The notes below the pieces were generated by a model that had not been told where the DNA came from, did no database searches, and worked only from the letters and a program-made list of their open reading frames with translations. A stretch of DNA of 64,000 nucleotides from Agrobacterium larrymoorei (GTDB taxonomy: Bacteria; Pseudomonadota; Alphaproteobacteria; Rhizobiales; Rhizobiaceae), in contig NZ_CP039692.1 of the NCBI RefSeq assembly GCF_005145045.1, forward strand, positions 372,001-436,000, read 5' to 3'. The position numbers were made by a program, and so were the translations under genes. Every line of letters starts with the position of its first letter. The first letter of the stretch is position 1. Shown here in pieces: positions 15,568-24,016 of the stretch.

Positions 15568-16452
15568 ATGGACACCAGACGAAGCGCCGTTTTCTTTGCC
15601 TGGTTGCTGCTGGCACCGGCCCTGCTCTATGTAACGGCAATTGTCGCTTACCCGCTTGTCGATACGGTCATCCTTTCCTTCACAGATGCATCGCTGAAGA
15701 AGACGACGAACTGGGTCGGCTGGGACAATTACGACAAGATTTTCAACGCGACATTCGCCGAAGTCATCATCCGCACCTTCATCTGGACGTTCTTTTCCGT
15801 CGCGATCAAGATGATCATCGGCACGTTCGGCGCAACCATGCTGAACGCCGCAGTGCCCGGACGCGCCCTCTTCCGCATTCTCACCATGCCGCCATGGATC
15901 GTGCCGATGGCGATTGGCATCTTCATGTGGGGCTGGATGTATAATGGCCAGTTCGGCATGATTTCCGGCATGCTTCAGCGGGTCGGTCTGGTGGATGGGC
16001 CTGTGGCTTTCCTCGCACAGGGTTCGACAGCCTTCTGGGCAACCGTCATCACCGATGTCTGGATCGGCGTGCCCATGGTGACGCTTTATCTTTTGGCCGC
16101 CATGCAATCCATTCCGCAGGATCTCTATGAAGCAGCGTGGGCCGATGGCGCAGGGCGTTTCTACCGCTTCCGCCGCATCACCCTTCCGCTTCTCGTTCCC
16201 TCGATGATCACCATGTCGATGATCTCGCTGATCTCGACCTTCAATTCCTTCGACATCATCTGGATTTTGACGCGCGGTGGGCCCAATGGCGAAACCACGA
16301 CGATGATCATCGATACCTACCGGACCGCCATCGGCTCTTACAAATATGGTGAGGGTGCCGCCCGCGCCGTTCTGATCTGCATCTTCCTGTCCATCTTCTG
16401 CGTGGCCTATTTCCGCGTCGTCAGCAAGCTTTCCGCCGGAGACAAGCGATGA
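15568..16452 (+). CDS. carbohydrate ABC transporter permease (MalF/UgpA type)
   Basis: A 294-residue inner-membrane permease with about six hydrophobic helices, the first at LLLAPALLYVTAIVAYPLVD. The cytoplasmic EAA loop that docks on the ATPase is visible as YEAAWADGAGRFYRFRRITLPLL. The start at 15568 follows AAGGAGAC. It is the first of a permease pair and ends overlapping the second by ATGA. With the binding protein at 17339 and ATPase at 18692 it forms a complete CUT1-type sugar importer. Confidence 0.92.
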   Translation: MDTRRSAVFFAWLLLAPALLYVTAIVAYPLVDTVILSFTDASLKKTTNWVGWDNYDKIFNATFAEVIIRTFIWTFFSVAIKMIIGTFGATMLNAAVPGRALFRILTMPPWIVPMAIGIFMWGWMYNGQFGMISGMLQRVGLVDGPVAFLAQGSTAFWATVITDVWIGVPMVTLYLLAAMQSIPQDLYEAAWADGAGRFYRFRRITLPLLVPSMITMSMISLISTFNSFDIIWILTRGGPNGETTTMIIDTYRTAIGSYKYGEGAARAVLICIFLSIFCVAYFRVVSKLSAGDKR

Positions 16453-17309
16453 GAAACCCTCCCACCTTGATCAACCGGTACAAGTGGTACGAAGTGGCTG
16501 CCATCTATTGCGGCATCCTGCTCTTCCTCACTTTCGTCCTGTCGCCTTTCGTGGAAGGCTTCCTGGTTTCGCTGAAACCGCTCAGCCAGCTCTTTTCCTC
16601 GCCTTACCGCTTCTGGCCGGAAAACGGCTCCTTCGAAGCGTATAGGACGATGTGGGTAAGCGTGCCGGGCTTTGCCCGTTATATCTTCAACTCGTTCCTG
16701 ATTTCAGGGATCGTCACCATCGTCGTGCTCATCCTCGTCATTCCTGCGGCTTACGCTTTCGCGCGCTTCGAGTTTCGCGGCAGCGGCCCGTTGCTTGGCG
16801 CATTTCTGGCCGTCAACATGTTCTCCGGCGCGGTTCTGCTGATCCCGCTTTTCCGTTTGATGCGCTCCATCGGCGTTCTCAACACCTATCTGGCCATGAT
16901 CGTGCCCGGCGTCGCCTTCCTCATTCCCTCCGCCATCTGGCTGCTGCGCACCTACATGATCCGCATTCCAAGGGAGTTGGATGAGGCCGCTTACGTGGAT
17001 GGCGCGGGCTATTTCTACACGCTGCGCCGCGTCATCATCCCCATTGCCATGCCGGGCATCGTGGTTGTGGCGATCACCACCTTCATCGGCTCTTACGCGC
17101 AGCAGTTCATCTATGCGCTGACCTTCAATTCCAAGAGCGAATACATGCCCCTTCCCGTTGGCCTGTTTGCCTATTTCGGCCGGCAGGAAGTGGTGTGGAA
17201 CGAGCTCATGGCTGCAAGCTTCGTTGGCATCGCGCCTGCGATGATCGTGATTTTCTTCCTGCAACGCTATCTCGTCAGCGGCCTGACCGCGGGCGCGGTG
17301 AAACAATAA
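16449..17309 (+). CDS. carbohydrate ABC transporter permease (MalG/UgpE type)
   Basis: A 286-residue permease, second half of the CUT1 pair. Six hydrophobic segments are visible, from YCGILLFLTFVLSPFVEGFL to the C-terminal MIVIFFLQRYLVSGL, and the EAA loop reads LDEAAYVDGAGYFYTLRRVIIPI. GLTAGAVK at the end is the family's usual tail. Its ATG overlaps the stop of the first permease, and 29 bp separate it from the binding protein. Confidence 0.92.
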   Translation: MRNPPTLINRYKWYEVAAIYCGILLFLTFVLSPFVEGFLVSLKPLSQLFSSPYRFWPENGSFEAYRTMWVSVPGFARYIFNSFLISGIVTIVVLILVIPAAYAFARFEFRGSGPLLGAFLAVNMFSGAVLLIPLFRLMRSIGVLNTYLAMIVPGVAFLIPSAIWLLRTYMIRIPRELDEAAYVDGAGYFYTLRRVIIPIAMPGIVVVAITTFIGSYAQQFIYALTFNSKSEYMPLPVGLFAYFGRQEVVWNELMAASFVGIAPAMIVIFFLQRYLVSGLTAGAVKQ

Positions 17310-17338
17310 AACAACCACCAGAGAATGGGAGACTGACC

Positions 17339-18568
17339 GTGACGACCAAATTGAAGTTTACCCTCTACGCGCTGAGCTTAGCCGCTTCCACGGCCCTTGG
17401 TGCAATGACTGCGCAGGCTGCCAGTCAGGAAATCTCCTGGATTTATTGCGGCGACAAGATCGACCCGATCCATGAGAAATACATCAAGGAATGGGAAGGC
17501 AAGAACGAGGGCTGGACGGTCAAGCCGGAAGTCGTCGGCTGGGAACAGTGCCAGGACAAGGCCACCACGTTAGCCGCTTCCGGTTCTCCTGCTGCCATGG
17601 CCTATGTCGGCTCCCGCACGCTGAAGCAGTTTTCCGAAAACGACATGATCGTTCCGGTTCCGATGACGGATGAGGAGAAGAAGTCTTATTATCCGCACAT
17701 CGTCGATACGGTAACGGTCGATGGCGAGCAGTGGGGCGTTCCAATCGCCTTCTCCACCAAGGCGCTTTACTGGAACAAGGATCTGTTCAAGCAGGCCGGT
17801 CTCGACCCTGAAAAGCCGCCGAAGACCTGGGAAGAAGAAATCGCCTTCGCCAAGCAGATCAAGGAAAAGACGGGCGTTGCCGGTTATGGCCTTCCCGCCA
17901 AGACCTTCGACAACACCATGCACCAGTTCATGCACTGGGTTTATACCAACAACGGCAAGGTGGTTGATGGCGACAAGATCGTCATGGATAGCCCGGAAGT
18001 GCTTGCAGCACTGAAGGCTTACAAGGACATCACGCCTTACTCCGTTGAAGGCGCAACCGCTTACGAGCAGAACGAAATCCGTGCGATCTTCCTCGATGGC
18101 AAGGTCGGCATGATCCAGTCCGGTTCGGGTGCGGCGGCGCGTCTGAAAAACACCAAGCTGCAATGGGGCATCACCACCCTGCCTCTCGGCCCTTCCGCCA
18201 AGGGTCCGGGCACGCTGCTGATCACCGACAGCCTTGCCATCTTCAAGGGTTCGGGTGTTGAGGACAAGGCAATCGAATTCGCCAAGTTCATCACCTCGCC
18301 CGGTCCGCAGGGTGAATATGAATTGCAGGGCGATGCCGGTCTGACGCCACTGCGTCCTTCGCCTAAGGTCGATGAGTTCATCGCCAAGGATCCGTCTTGG
18401 AAGCCGTTGATCGAAGGCATCACCTATGGCGGTCCTGAGCCTCTGTTCACCGATTACAAGGGCTTCCAGAACGCGACCATCGAGATGGTCCAGTCGGTCG
18501 TTACCGGCAAGGCGGAACCTGAAGCGGCGCTGAAGAAGGCTGCGGCAGATATCGAGCAGTACAAATAA
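17339..18568 (+). CDS. sugar ABC transporter substrate-binding protein
   Basis: A 409-residue periplasmic binding protein of the extracellular family 1 (MalE/UgpB-like). Residues 1-28 are a signal peptide ending AQA, and the mature protein starts ASQEISWIYCGDK. A GTG at 17339 preceded by GGGAGA is the start. SGSPAAMAYVG, TKALYWNKDLFKQAGLDPEKPPKTWEE and the FAKFITSPGPQGEY segment are family landmarks. Neighbouring nag genes and the GH20 hexosaminidase suggest an amino sugar or chito-oligosaccharide ligand. Two strong hairpins follow the gene. Confidence 0.9.
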   Translation: MTTKLKFTLYALSLAASTALGAMTAQAASQEISWIYCGDKIDPIHEKYIKEWEGKNEGWTVKPEVVGWEQCQDKATTLAASGSPAAMAYVGSRTLKQFSENDMIVPVPMTDEEKKSYYPHIVDTVTVDGEQWGVPIAFSTKALYWNKDLFKQAGLDPEKPPKTWEEEIAFAKQIKEKTGVAGYGLPAKTFDNTMHQFMHWVYTNNGKVVDGDKIVMDSPEVLAALKAYKDITPYSVEGATAYEQNEIRAIFLDGKVGMIQSGSGAAARLKNTKLQWGITTLPLGPSAKGPGTLLITDSLAIFKGSGVEDKAIEFAKFITSPGPQGEYELQGDAGLTPLRPSPKVDEFIAKDPSWKPLIEGITYGGPEPLFTDYKGFQNATIEMVQSVVTGKAEPEAALKKAAADIEQYK

Positions 18569-18578
18569 GCATCACCTT

Positions 18579-18636
18579 GCGAGGTCGCTTGATCGCGGCC
18601 TCGCCAGACACAGCCGCAGGCTTTAAAGGCCTGCGG
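18579..18636 (+). terminator. tandem stem-loops between binding-protein and ATPase genes
   Basis: Two hairpins fill the gap. GCGAGGTCGC (18579-18588) pairs with GCGGCCTCGC (18595-18604) with one mismatch; CCGCAGGC (18614-18621) pairs perfectly with GCCTGCGG (18629-18636). Neither has a T tail, so they look more like an attenuator or RNA-stability element that keeps binding-protein mRNA more abundant than ATPase mRNA. Confidence 0.6.
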
Positions 18637-18691
18637 TTCAATGACAGCGCTGCCGAATGCTCCTGTTGCAAACGGCCCTCTGGAGACGATT

Positions 18692-19807
18692 GTGGGTCAG
18701 CTTCATCTCAACAACGTGAAAAAATACTACGGCGACTTTGAGGTTCTCAAAGGTGTGCAACTCAATGTTCCGCACGGAGAATTCGTCGTATTCGTGGGCC
18801 CATCCGGCTGCGGAAAATCGACGCTGCTGCGCATGATTGCCGGTCTGGAATCGATCAGCGAAGGCGATATCGCCATCGATGGCGTCCGCGTCAACGATAA
18901 GCCACCCGTTGAGCGCGGCATTGCGATGGTGTTCCAGTCTTACGCGCTTTACCCCCACATGACGGTCTTCGAAAACATCGCTTTTCCACTGCGCGTAGAA
19001 AAGATGGCTGAAGACAAAATCCGCACGAAGGTTCAGGCCGTCGCAAAGATTCTCCAGTTGGAACATCGGCTGGAGCAAAGGCCGGGAATGCTGTCCGGTG
19101 GCCAGCGCCAGCGCGTTGCCATTGGCCGCGCCATCGTGCGTGAGCCGAAGATTTTCCTGTTCGATGAGCCCCTATCGAACCTCGACGCGGCGCTCCGCGC
19201 CGATATGCGCATCGAGCTCACCAAGCTTCACCGCCAGCTAAAAGCCACCATGATCTACGTGACGCACGATCAGGTCGAGGCCATGACTATGGCAGACAGG
19301 ATCGTTGTTCTGAACGCTGGCAGCATCGCCCAGGTCGGTGCGCCGCTGGAGCTTTATCACAAGCCGGATAATCTTTTCGTGGCCGGTTTCATCGGCAATC
19401 CCAAGATGAACCTTCTGCCCGTTACCTGCACCGAGGTTTCCGAGGCGGGCGTGACGGTGTCCTATGATGGGCAGAGCATCACGGTTCCGGTTAATGCCAA
19501 ACAAGGTCTTGCGGGCCAGCCGCTGACGCTTGGAATTCGACCGGAACATTTGCTTCTCGGCTCTGGCGACATGACGATCACCACTACGCCAAGCGTCATC
19601 GAGCGGCTGGGTATCAACACCATCACCTATTCCACCCTGCCCTCAGGCCAGCAATGGTGCGCGCTCCTGCCCGGCTCGGCACCGCTTGCGCCGGACCAAC
19701 CCATGCCCGTCGGCATCCGCGCTGCGGATTGCCATCTCTTCGATGCCGAAGGCAACGCTCTGGAGAGACGCGTGTACTGGACGAAGCAGGAGATGCCCGC
19801 GCTCTAA
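18692..19807 (+). CDS. sugar ABC transporter ATP-binding protein (UgpC/MalK type)
   Basis: A 371-residue CUT1 ATPase. GPSGCGKST is Walker A, LSGGQRQR the ABC signature, [13 protein letters not shown]alker B, and THDQVEAMT the switch His; residues beyond about 240 form the MalK-like TOBE domain. GTG at 18692 (reading [13 protein letters not shown]) is preferred since GGAGA precedes it and the family normally starts there; ATG at 18641 would add 17 residues that overlap the second hairpin's flank. It powers the permease pair at 15568-17309. Its stop is 14 bp from the convergent M81 gene. Confidence 0.9.
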   Translation: MGQLHLNNVKKYYGDFEVLKGVQLNVPHGEFVVFVGPSGCGKSTLLRMIAGLESISEGDIAIDGVRVNDKPPVERGIAMVFQSYALYPHMTVFENIAFPLRVEKMAEDKIRTKVQAVAKILQLEHRLEQRPGMLSGGQRQRVAIGRAIVREPKIFLFDEPLSNLDAALRADMRIELTKLHRQLKATMIYVTHDQVEAMTMADRIVVLNAGSIAQVGAPLELYHKPDNLFVAGFIGNPKMNLLPVTCTEVSEAGVTVSYDGQSITVPVNAKQGLAGQPLTLGIRPEHLLLGSGDMTITTTPSVIERLGINTITYSTLPSGQQWCALLPGSAPLAPDQPMPVGIRAADCHLFDAEGNALERRVYWTKQEMPAL

Positions 19808-19821
19808 GTGGGCGCGGTGCT

Positions 19822-21297
19822 TCAGGCTGCATGATCCCCGTGGGGATTATCCATGATCGGCCAGATATCCCGTCGCACCCGGCGGTAGGGATTGGTTGCA
19901 GGATCGTTTGGATATGGCTTGCCTGCCGAACAATACAGAATTTGCGATGCGATCTTCGAGAAGGCCGCATAGAAGTGGTTGGTCGATTTGATCAGCAGAA
20001 TATGCTTCGACAGAGGATCGATGCCGAGAGCGGTGAAGAGTGACGGGTCGTAACTCTGAACCCGAACAGTTCCGAGCACGACGTCGATCCCGTTGAAATG
20101 GATGTGGGCAGCGTCACCAAACGGCGCGATGCTATCACCGAATTTCATTTCCGCCGACGGCACGAGTTTTACGACCTTCACCAGCGCATCGATTGGATCG
20201 CCGGTATTCGGCGCCGACTTGGCACCGAAGCGGAGCGGAATTTCAGCGCCCTCGCCCGCCGCCATGCAGATTTGCACGGCAATCGGATCCCATACCAGCC
20301 CGGCGGCGACATTCTTTGCGCCCTGCGCCAGAAGCTCGCGCAGCAACACGGTCGCATCGCCCGCCGTACCGCCACCGGGGTTATCCCAAATATCGGCGAT
20401 GACAACAGGACCGCCCGTAATATCAGCCTGAAGAGCGCGGGACACCGCCTCCTTTTCATCGATCTGCGGCATCATGAAAGTGCCGCGTTTCTTGAAAAGT
20501 TCGAGCCCCAGCTCGCGCGCGAGCGCCTGGCCCTTTTCCGCATTGCCATCGGTTACGGCGATGGTCTTCGTTCCCATTTCCGGCACATCACCAGCCATGA
20601 AGCCGTGAATGACCGAGAGGGACAGCACGTTGGGATCGTCTCGTTCCATGGCCTGCATCCGGTCCACGATACCGCGCATAGGTTCTCGCGATGTTGGAAA
20701 CACATCGATCATTCGACAATCGAAAACCGACATGACCGGCTTTACACGTCCTTCCAGCGTATCTACAGCAATCCGCCAGAGATCCTGCGCCCGTTCTACG
20801 AAATCCGTGTGGGGAAATTCCTTGAAGACCACGAAGAAATCCGCCGCATCCACGCGCTTCTGCGTGAGATGGCTATGCGGATCGAGCTCTGCGCAAAGCA
20901 GAATATCAGGCCCGATTATCTCGCGAATGCGTGTCAGCAGATCGCCTTCCGGATCGAGATAGCCATCCGCAACCATTGCGCCGTGGAGCCCCATAACCAC
21001 CGCATCGACCGGCATGGCTGCGCGCAACTGGTCCAGAATCTCATCCCGCAGGCTCTCGTAGGCCTGCCGGTTGATGAGCCCTGCCGGGTCTGCCCAGGCG
21101 GCCGTGCCTTCAATCAGCGTCCAGCCCTTTGCGGCGCAGACGTCGCGCCCGACCGTAATCGGAGCCGTGCACAATGTTGGCGTACTCGGATGCTGTCCGG
21201 GCGGGGCGTAGAGCGATTCCTCGAAGGCCCGCCTGTCGATGCAGATCGGCGCGAATGTATTGGTCTCAGTTGCGAGAGCGGCGGTAAAGATGCGCAC
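19822..21297 (-). CDS. M81 family metallopeptidase (MlrC-like), copy 1
   Basis: A 491-residue protein of the MlrC/DUF1485 family. MRIFTAALATETNTFAP at the start, VMGLHGAMVADGYLDPEGDLL, ELDPHSHLT, EFPHTDFVERA and DIWDNPGGGTAGDATVLL are the conserved metal-site and family motifs. MlrC is known as the last linear-peptide hydrolase in microcystin breakdown, but most family members have no assigned substrate. It points left, convergent with the importer, and pairs with the NTF2-like gene upstream. A paralogue lies at 25958 in the same island, so the substrate is probably an amide- or peptide-linked amino sugar; inference only. Confidence 0.88.
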   Translation of the reverse strand: MRIFTAALATETNTFAPICIDRRAFEESLYAPPGQHPSTPTLCTAPITVGRDVCAAKGWTLIEGTAAWADPAGLINRQAYESLRDEILDQLRAAMPVDAVVMGLHGAMVADGYLDPEGDLLTRIREIIGPDILLCAELDPHSHLTQKRVDAADFFVVFKEFPHTDFVERAQDLWRIAVDTLEGRVKPVMSVFDCRMIDVFPTSREPMRGIVDRMQAMERDDPNVLSLSVIHGFMAGDVPEMGTKTIAVTDGNAEKGQALARELGLELFKKRGTFMMPQIDEKEAVSRALQADITGGPVVIADIWDNPGGGTAGDATVLLRELLAQGAKNVAAGLVWDPIAVQICMAAGEGAEIPLRFGAKSAPNTGDPIDALVKVVKLVPSAEMKFGDSIAPFGDAAHIHFNGIDVVLGTVRVQSYDPSLFTALGIDPLSKHILLIKSTNHFYAAFSKIASQILYCSAGKPYPNDPATNPYRRVRRDIWPIMDNPHGDHAA

Positions 21298-21333
21298 GGT
21301 AGCTGGCCTTCAATTGTTCAGGAAACTGCTGGC

Positions 21334-21822
21334 TCAACGCCCCATCGGGTTCGGCAGATAGCCAGTGAAGCCGGAGATTTTCCACCGGCCTTCATGCAGT
21401 CGGCAGTAATACAGTGTCTGCCATTGCATGATATCCGTGGTGCCATCGGCCTTCTTGATACCGCCATCGAATTTCTTGCGCACCAGCGCGGTTTCACCGG
21501 AGATTTCGATGTTTTCCAGCGTCGTCGTCGTGAAGATCGCGGTGCGCGGATCTTCGCCGTAGCTCCCTTCGGCAAACTCCTTCGCCTGATTCAGCCATTC
21601 GTCCCGATAAGCGGCGAGCGTCGGGAAAGCGAGTGACCATTTGTCGGGATCAGGCTCGCGATTTCCGCTGATACCCAGAAAACCTTCCTCAACGAAATCA
21701 CCCTCCACCATGGACCAGTCCGCCGCCAGAAAGGCGTCGATGTCACGCGGAACCAGCATCTCCCAGATCGTATGGCGCGCCGTATCGGACGCTGGGAACG
21801 GATTGCGGAAGGGATCGCGCAT
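21334..21822 (-). CDS. NTF2-like (SnoaL-type) small protein
   Basis: A 162-residue protein with the cone-shaped NTF2-like pattern: an N-terminal helical part (AADWSMVEGDFVEEGFLGI) followed by strands ending GRWKISGFTGYLPNPMGR. Such folds serve as small-molecule isomerases, hydrolases or binding proteins, and the sequence alone does not choose. It is the first gene of a leftward pair with the M81 peptidase (36-bp gap) and is divergent from RidA, with a shared operator-like motif placed at the same distance from each start. Its conserved pairing could mean it acts on the peptidase's substrate or product. Confidence 0.7.
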   Translation of the reverse strand: MRDPFRNPFPASDTARHTIWEMLVPRDIDAFLAADWSMVEGDFVEEGFLGISGNREPDPDKWSLAFPTLAAYRDEWLNQAKEFAEGSYGEDPRTAIFTTTTLENIEISGETALVRKKFDGGIKKADGTTDIMQWQTLYYCRLHEGRWKISGFTGYLPNPMGR

Positions 21823-21935
21823 GGGGGCTCCATATCTAAATTATTTTCATGATACCCAAAATTCTCTGGCAAAAATCCGTTTTATATGGTCACTTGTCAA
21901 TGAAGAACGAAAATAATTTGCAAAGAGCCGATTGA
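21823..21935. promoter_or_regulatory. divergent region with mirrored GAAAATAATTT elements
   Basis: GAAAATAATTT occurs on the + strand at 21909-21919, and its exact reverse complement AAATTATTTTC at 21838-21848. Each copy reads toward its own gene and begins 26-27 bp before that gene's ATG. The same core occurs in the palindrome at 14265-14285. An RpiR-type regulator encoded 400 bp away is the best candidate binder. A promoter -10 explanation (AATAAT) is possible. Confidence 0.6.
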
Positions 21936-22322
21936 ATGACGATCAAGAGATATGGTGCGGAACAGTCTGGTGCGGGCGGGCAGAAGCTTCCTTTTGCACG
22001 CGCGGTCGAGGCGGATGGATGGCTTCACGTTTCGGGCCAGGTGGCCATGGAAAATGGCGAAATCATTTCCGGCGGCATTGTCGAACAGACTCACAAGACC
22101 ATCGAGAACCTGCTGGCCATTCTGCACGAAGCGGGCTACGGCGTCGAGCATATCGTGCGCTGCGGTGTCTGGCTGGACGATCCGCGCGATTTCTGGACCT
22201 TCAACAAAATCTATCAGGGCTATTTCGGCGAACATCCGCCAGCCCGTGCCTGCGTTCAAGCCTCGATGATGGTGGACTGCAAGGTCGAGATAGACTGCAC
22301 CGCTTATAAGCCAAAGTCCTAA
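21936..22322 (+). CDS. RidA family protein
   Basis: A 128-residue RidA/YjgF-family protein. GWLHVSGQVAM, the central TIENLLAILHEAGYGVEHIVRCGVWL and PPARACVQASMMVDCKVEIDC, with the conserved Arg before the last strand, are present. RidA proteins hydrolyse reactive enamine/imine intermediates to ketones and ammonia. In this island it may clear imines formed during deamination or oxidation of amino sugars or amino acids. It opens a rightward operon with the RpiR regulator (13-bp gap), SDR, hexosaminidase and second M81 gene. Confidence 0.88.
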   Translation: MTIKRYGAEQSGAGGQKLPFARAVEADGWLHVSGQVAMENGEIISGGIVEQTHKTIENLLAILHEAGYGVEHIVRCGVWLDDPRDFWTFNKIYQGYFGEHPPARACVQASMMVDCKVEIDCTAYKPKS

Positions 22323-22335
22323 AGGCGTCTGGCTG

Positions 22336-23202
22336 ATGGACATTTTCGCCACCATTCAGGATGAAAGAGCGCAGTTTTCACCATCGGAACAGCGCATTGC
22401 CGATATTTTGTTGAATGAATTCGACTTTGCCGTCGGCGCTTCGATCATCGATCTGGCGGAAAAGGCTGACGTATCCCCACCCACCGTCACCCGTTTTTGC
22501 CGCAGGCTTGGCTGTCAGAATTTCGCGGATTTCAAGGTGAGGCTGGCAAAGACCGCCTTTGTCGGCGTGCGTTACCTCAACCCCGAGGCAAAAAGCACTG
22601 CGCCCGCCGATGTGGCGGAAGACATCATCACCAAGGCTCAAAACGCCCTTTTCATGGTTCACCGCGCGCTGGATCCGGACGCCATCGACGAGGTGGCCGA
22701 GCAGATTGCCAATGCGCAGATGGTCTATGCCTTCGGCTCCGGTGGCAACTCGTCCATGGTGGCGACGGAGTTGCAGAACCGGCTGTTCCGCCTCGGCACG
22801 CGCATCACGGCCAGCAATGATCACAACATGCAACTGATGCTGACGGCATCCGCCCAGACAGGAGATGTGATCATCGGCTCATCTTTCTCCGGTCGCAATC
22901 AGGAACTGATGCGCGCTTTCAGGCTCGCGAAAGAGGCAGGCATCCCGACGATTGCGCTCACGCAATCCAAGAGCCCTGTGGCAAAGCTTGCCGATTTCGT
23001 GATCGGCATCGATCTGCCGGAAGGCGACAATATCTACCGCCCGACCTCGACGCGCTTCGCCTATCTTGCCGTGATCGACGTGATTGCCAGTCTGGTTGCT
23101 TACCAGAACCGCAAGCTTTCCACCGTCACCCTGCGGCAGATCAAGCAGCAGCTGGTGGAGCATCGCGATGGCGGCGACGACCGCCAGATCCTCGGAGATT
23201 GA
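22336..23202 (+). CDS. MurR/RpiR family transcriptional regulator
   Basis: A 288-residue regulator with an N-terminal RpiR helix-turn-helix (LSEQRIADILL-like opening at FSPSEQRIADILLNEF, then ADVSPPTVTRFCRRLGCQNFADFKVRLA) and a C-terminal SIS sugar-phosphate sensor domain (YAFGSGGNSSMVATELQNRLFRLG, GDVIIGSSFSGRNQELM). Such proteins sense sugar phosphates including MurNAc-6-P and GlcN-6-P. It lies second in its operon. Candidate operators are the GAAAATRATTT elements at 14265, 21838 and 21909, one of which lies right before its own operon, implying autoregulation. Confidence 0.9.
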   Translation: MDIFATIQDERAQFSPSEQRIADILLNEFDFAVGASIIDLAEKADVSPPTVTRFCRRLGCQNFADFKVRLAKTAFVGVRYLNPEAKSTAPADVAEDIITKAQNALFMVHRALDPDAIDEVAEQIANAQMVYAFGSGGNSSMVATELQNRLFRLGTRITASNDHNMQLMLTASAQTGDVIIGSSFSGRNQELMRAFRLAKEAGIPTIALTQSKSPVAKLADFVIGIDLPEGDNIYRPTSTRFAYLAVIDVIASLVAYQNRKLSTVTLRQIKQQLVEHRDGGDDRQILGD

Positions 23203-23206
23203 TCCA

Positions 23207-23989
23207 ATGAGCGACTATCGCAGCATCGCAGTCGTTACCGGTGCCGCAGGCGATATCGGTCGCGCGCTCGCTGTGCGTATGGCCGACAGCCACGACCTAA
23301 TCGCACTTGTCGATGTGGATGAAGAGGCGCTGAACAATGCAATCGCAACGCTCGGCGGCGCGGGTCGCTTTATCGGGATCGTAACAGATGTGACCGATGC
23401 GCAGAGCGTGGCTTCCATGGCTCGGAAGCTCGAAGCAAAAGGCAGGGTCAAGACCCTCGTCAACAATGCGGGCGCTGCGCGCGCGGTCTCCCTTCACGAT
23501 ACGACACCGGACATCTGGAAAATGGATGCGAGCCTCAATCTGGAGGCGGCCTTCCTCACCTTCCGCGCGGTGGAGGATTCGCTGAGAGAAACGCAGGGGT
23601 CAGTGGTCAATATTGCGTCGGTAAACGGCATGGCAGTGTTCGGGCACCCGGCCTACAGCGCAGCCAAGGCCGGGCTGATCCACCTGACGAAGCTGATTGC
23701 CGTGGAATATGGAAAATTCGGCATCCGCGCCAACGCCGTGGCACCGGGTACGGTGCGCACGCAGGCCTGGGAAGCGAGGGCGAAAGCCAATCCTCAGGTG
23801 TTCGAAGAGGTCAAGCGCTGGTACGCGCTTCGCCGCATCGCGACCGCTGAAGATGTGGCCAATGCGGTCCATTTTCTCAGCAGCGATCAAGCTGCGGCCA
23901 TAACGGGCGTCTGCCTCCCTGTCGATTGCGGGCTGACTGCGGTGCAAGCGGAACTCGCCCACACCTTCTCCCAATCCGATCATTATTGA
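23207..23989 (+). CDS. SDR family oxidoreductase
   Basis: A 260-residue classical short-chain dehydrogenase. VTGAAGDIGRALAVRMA is the NAD(P) motif, LVDVDE at the end of beta-2 favours NAD, VNNAG follows, and SVNGMAVFGHPAYSAAKAGL supplies the Ser-Tyr-Lys catalytic residues. The start at 23207 is 4 bp after the RpiR stop region. It may reduce or oxidise a sugar or amino-sugar intermediate together with the Gfo/Idh enzyme; the substrate is unknown. Confidence 0.88.
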   Translation: MSDYRSIAVVTGAAGDIGRALAVRMADSHDLIALVDVDEEALNNAIATLGGAGRFIGIVTDVTDAQSVASMARKLEAKGRVKTLVNNAGAARAVSLHDTTPDIWKMDASLNLEAAFLTFRAVEDSLRETQGSVVNIASVNGMAVFGHPAYSAAKAGLIHLTKLIAVEYGKFGIRANAVAPGTVRTQAWEARAKANPQVFEEVKRWYALRRIATAEDVANAVHFLSSDQAAAITGVCLPVDCGLTAVQAELAHTFSQSDHY

Positions 23990-24016
23990 GACCAGCCAGA
24001 TAAAGAGGGAACGACG

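Noticed and set aside
20098..21636. 512-residue open frame antisense to the M81 gene
   Set aside because: It mirrors the codon pattern of the leftward peptidase gene, whose frame holds clear M81 motifs; the antisense translation has no family features or ribosome site.
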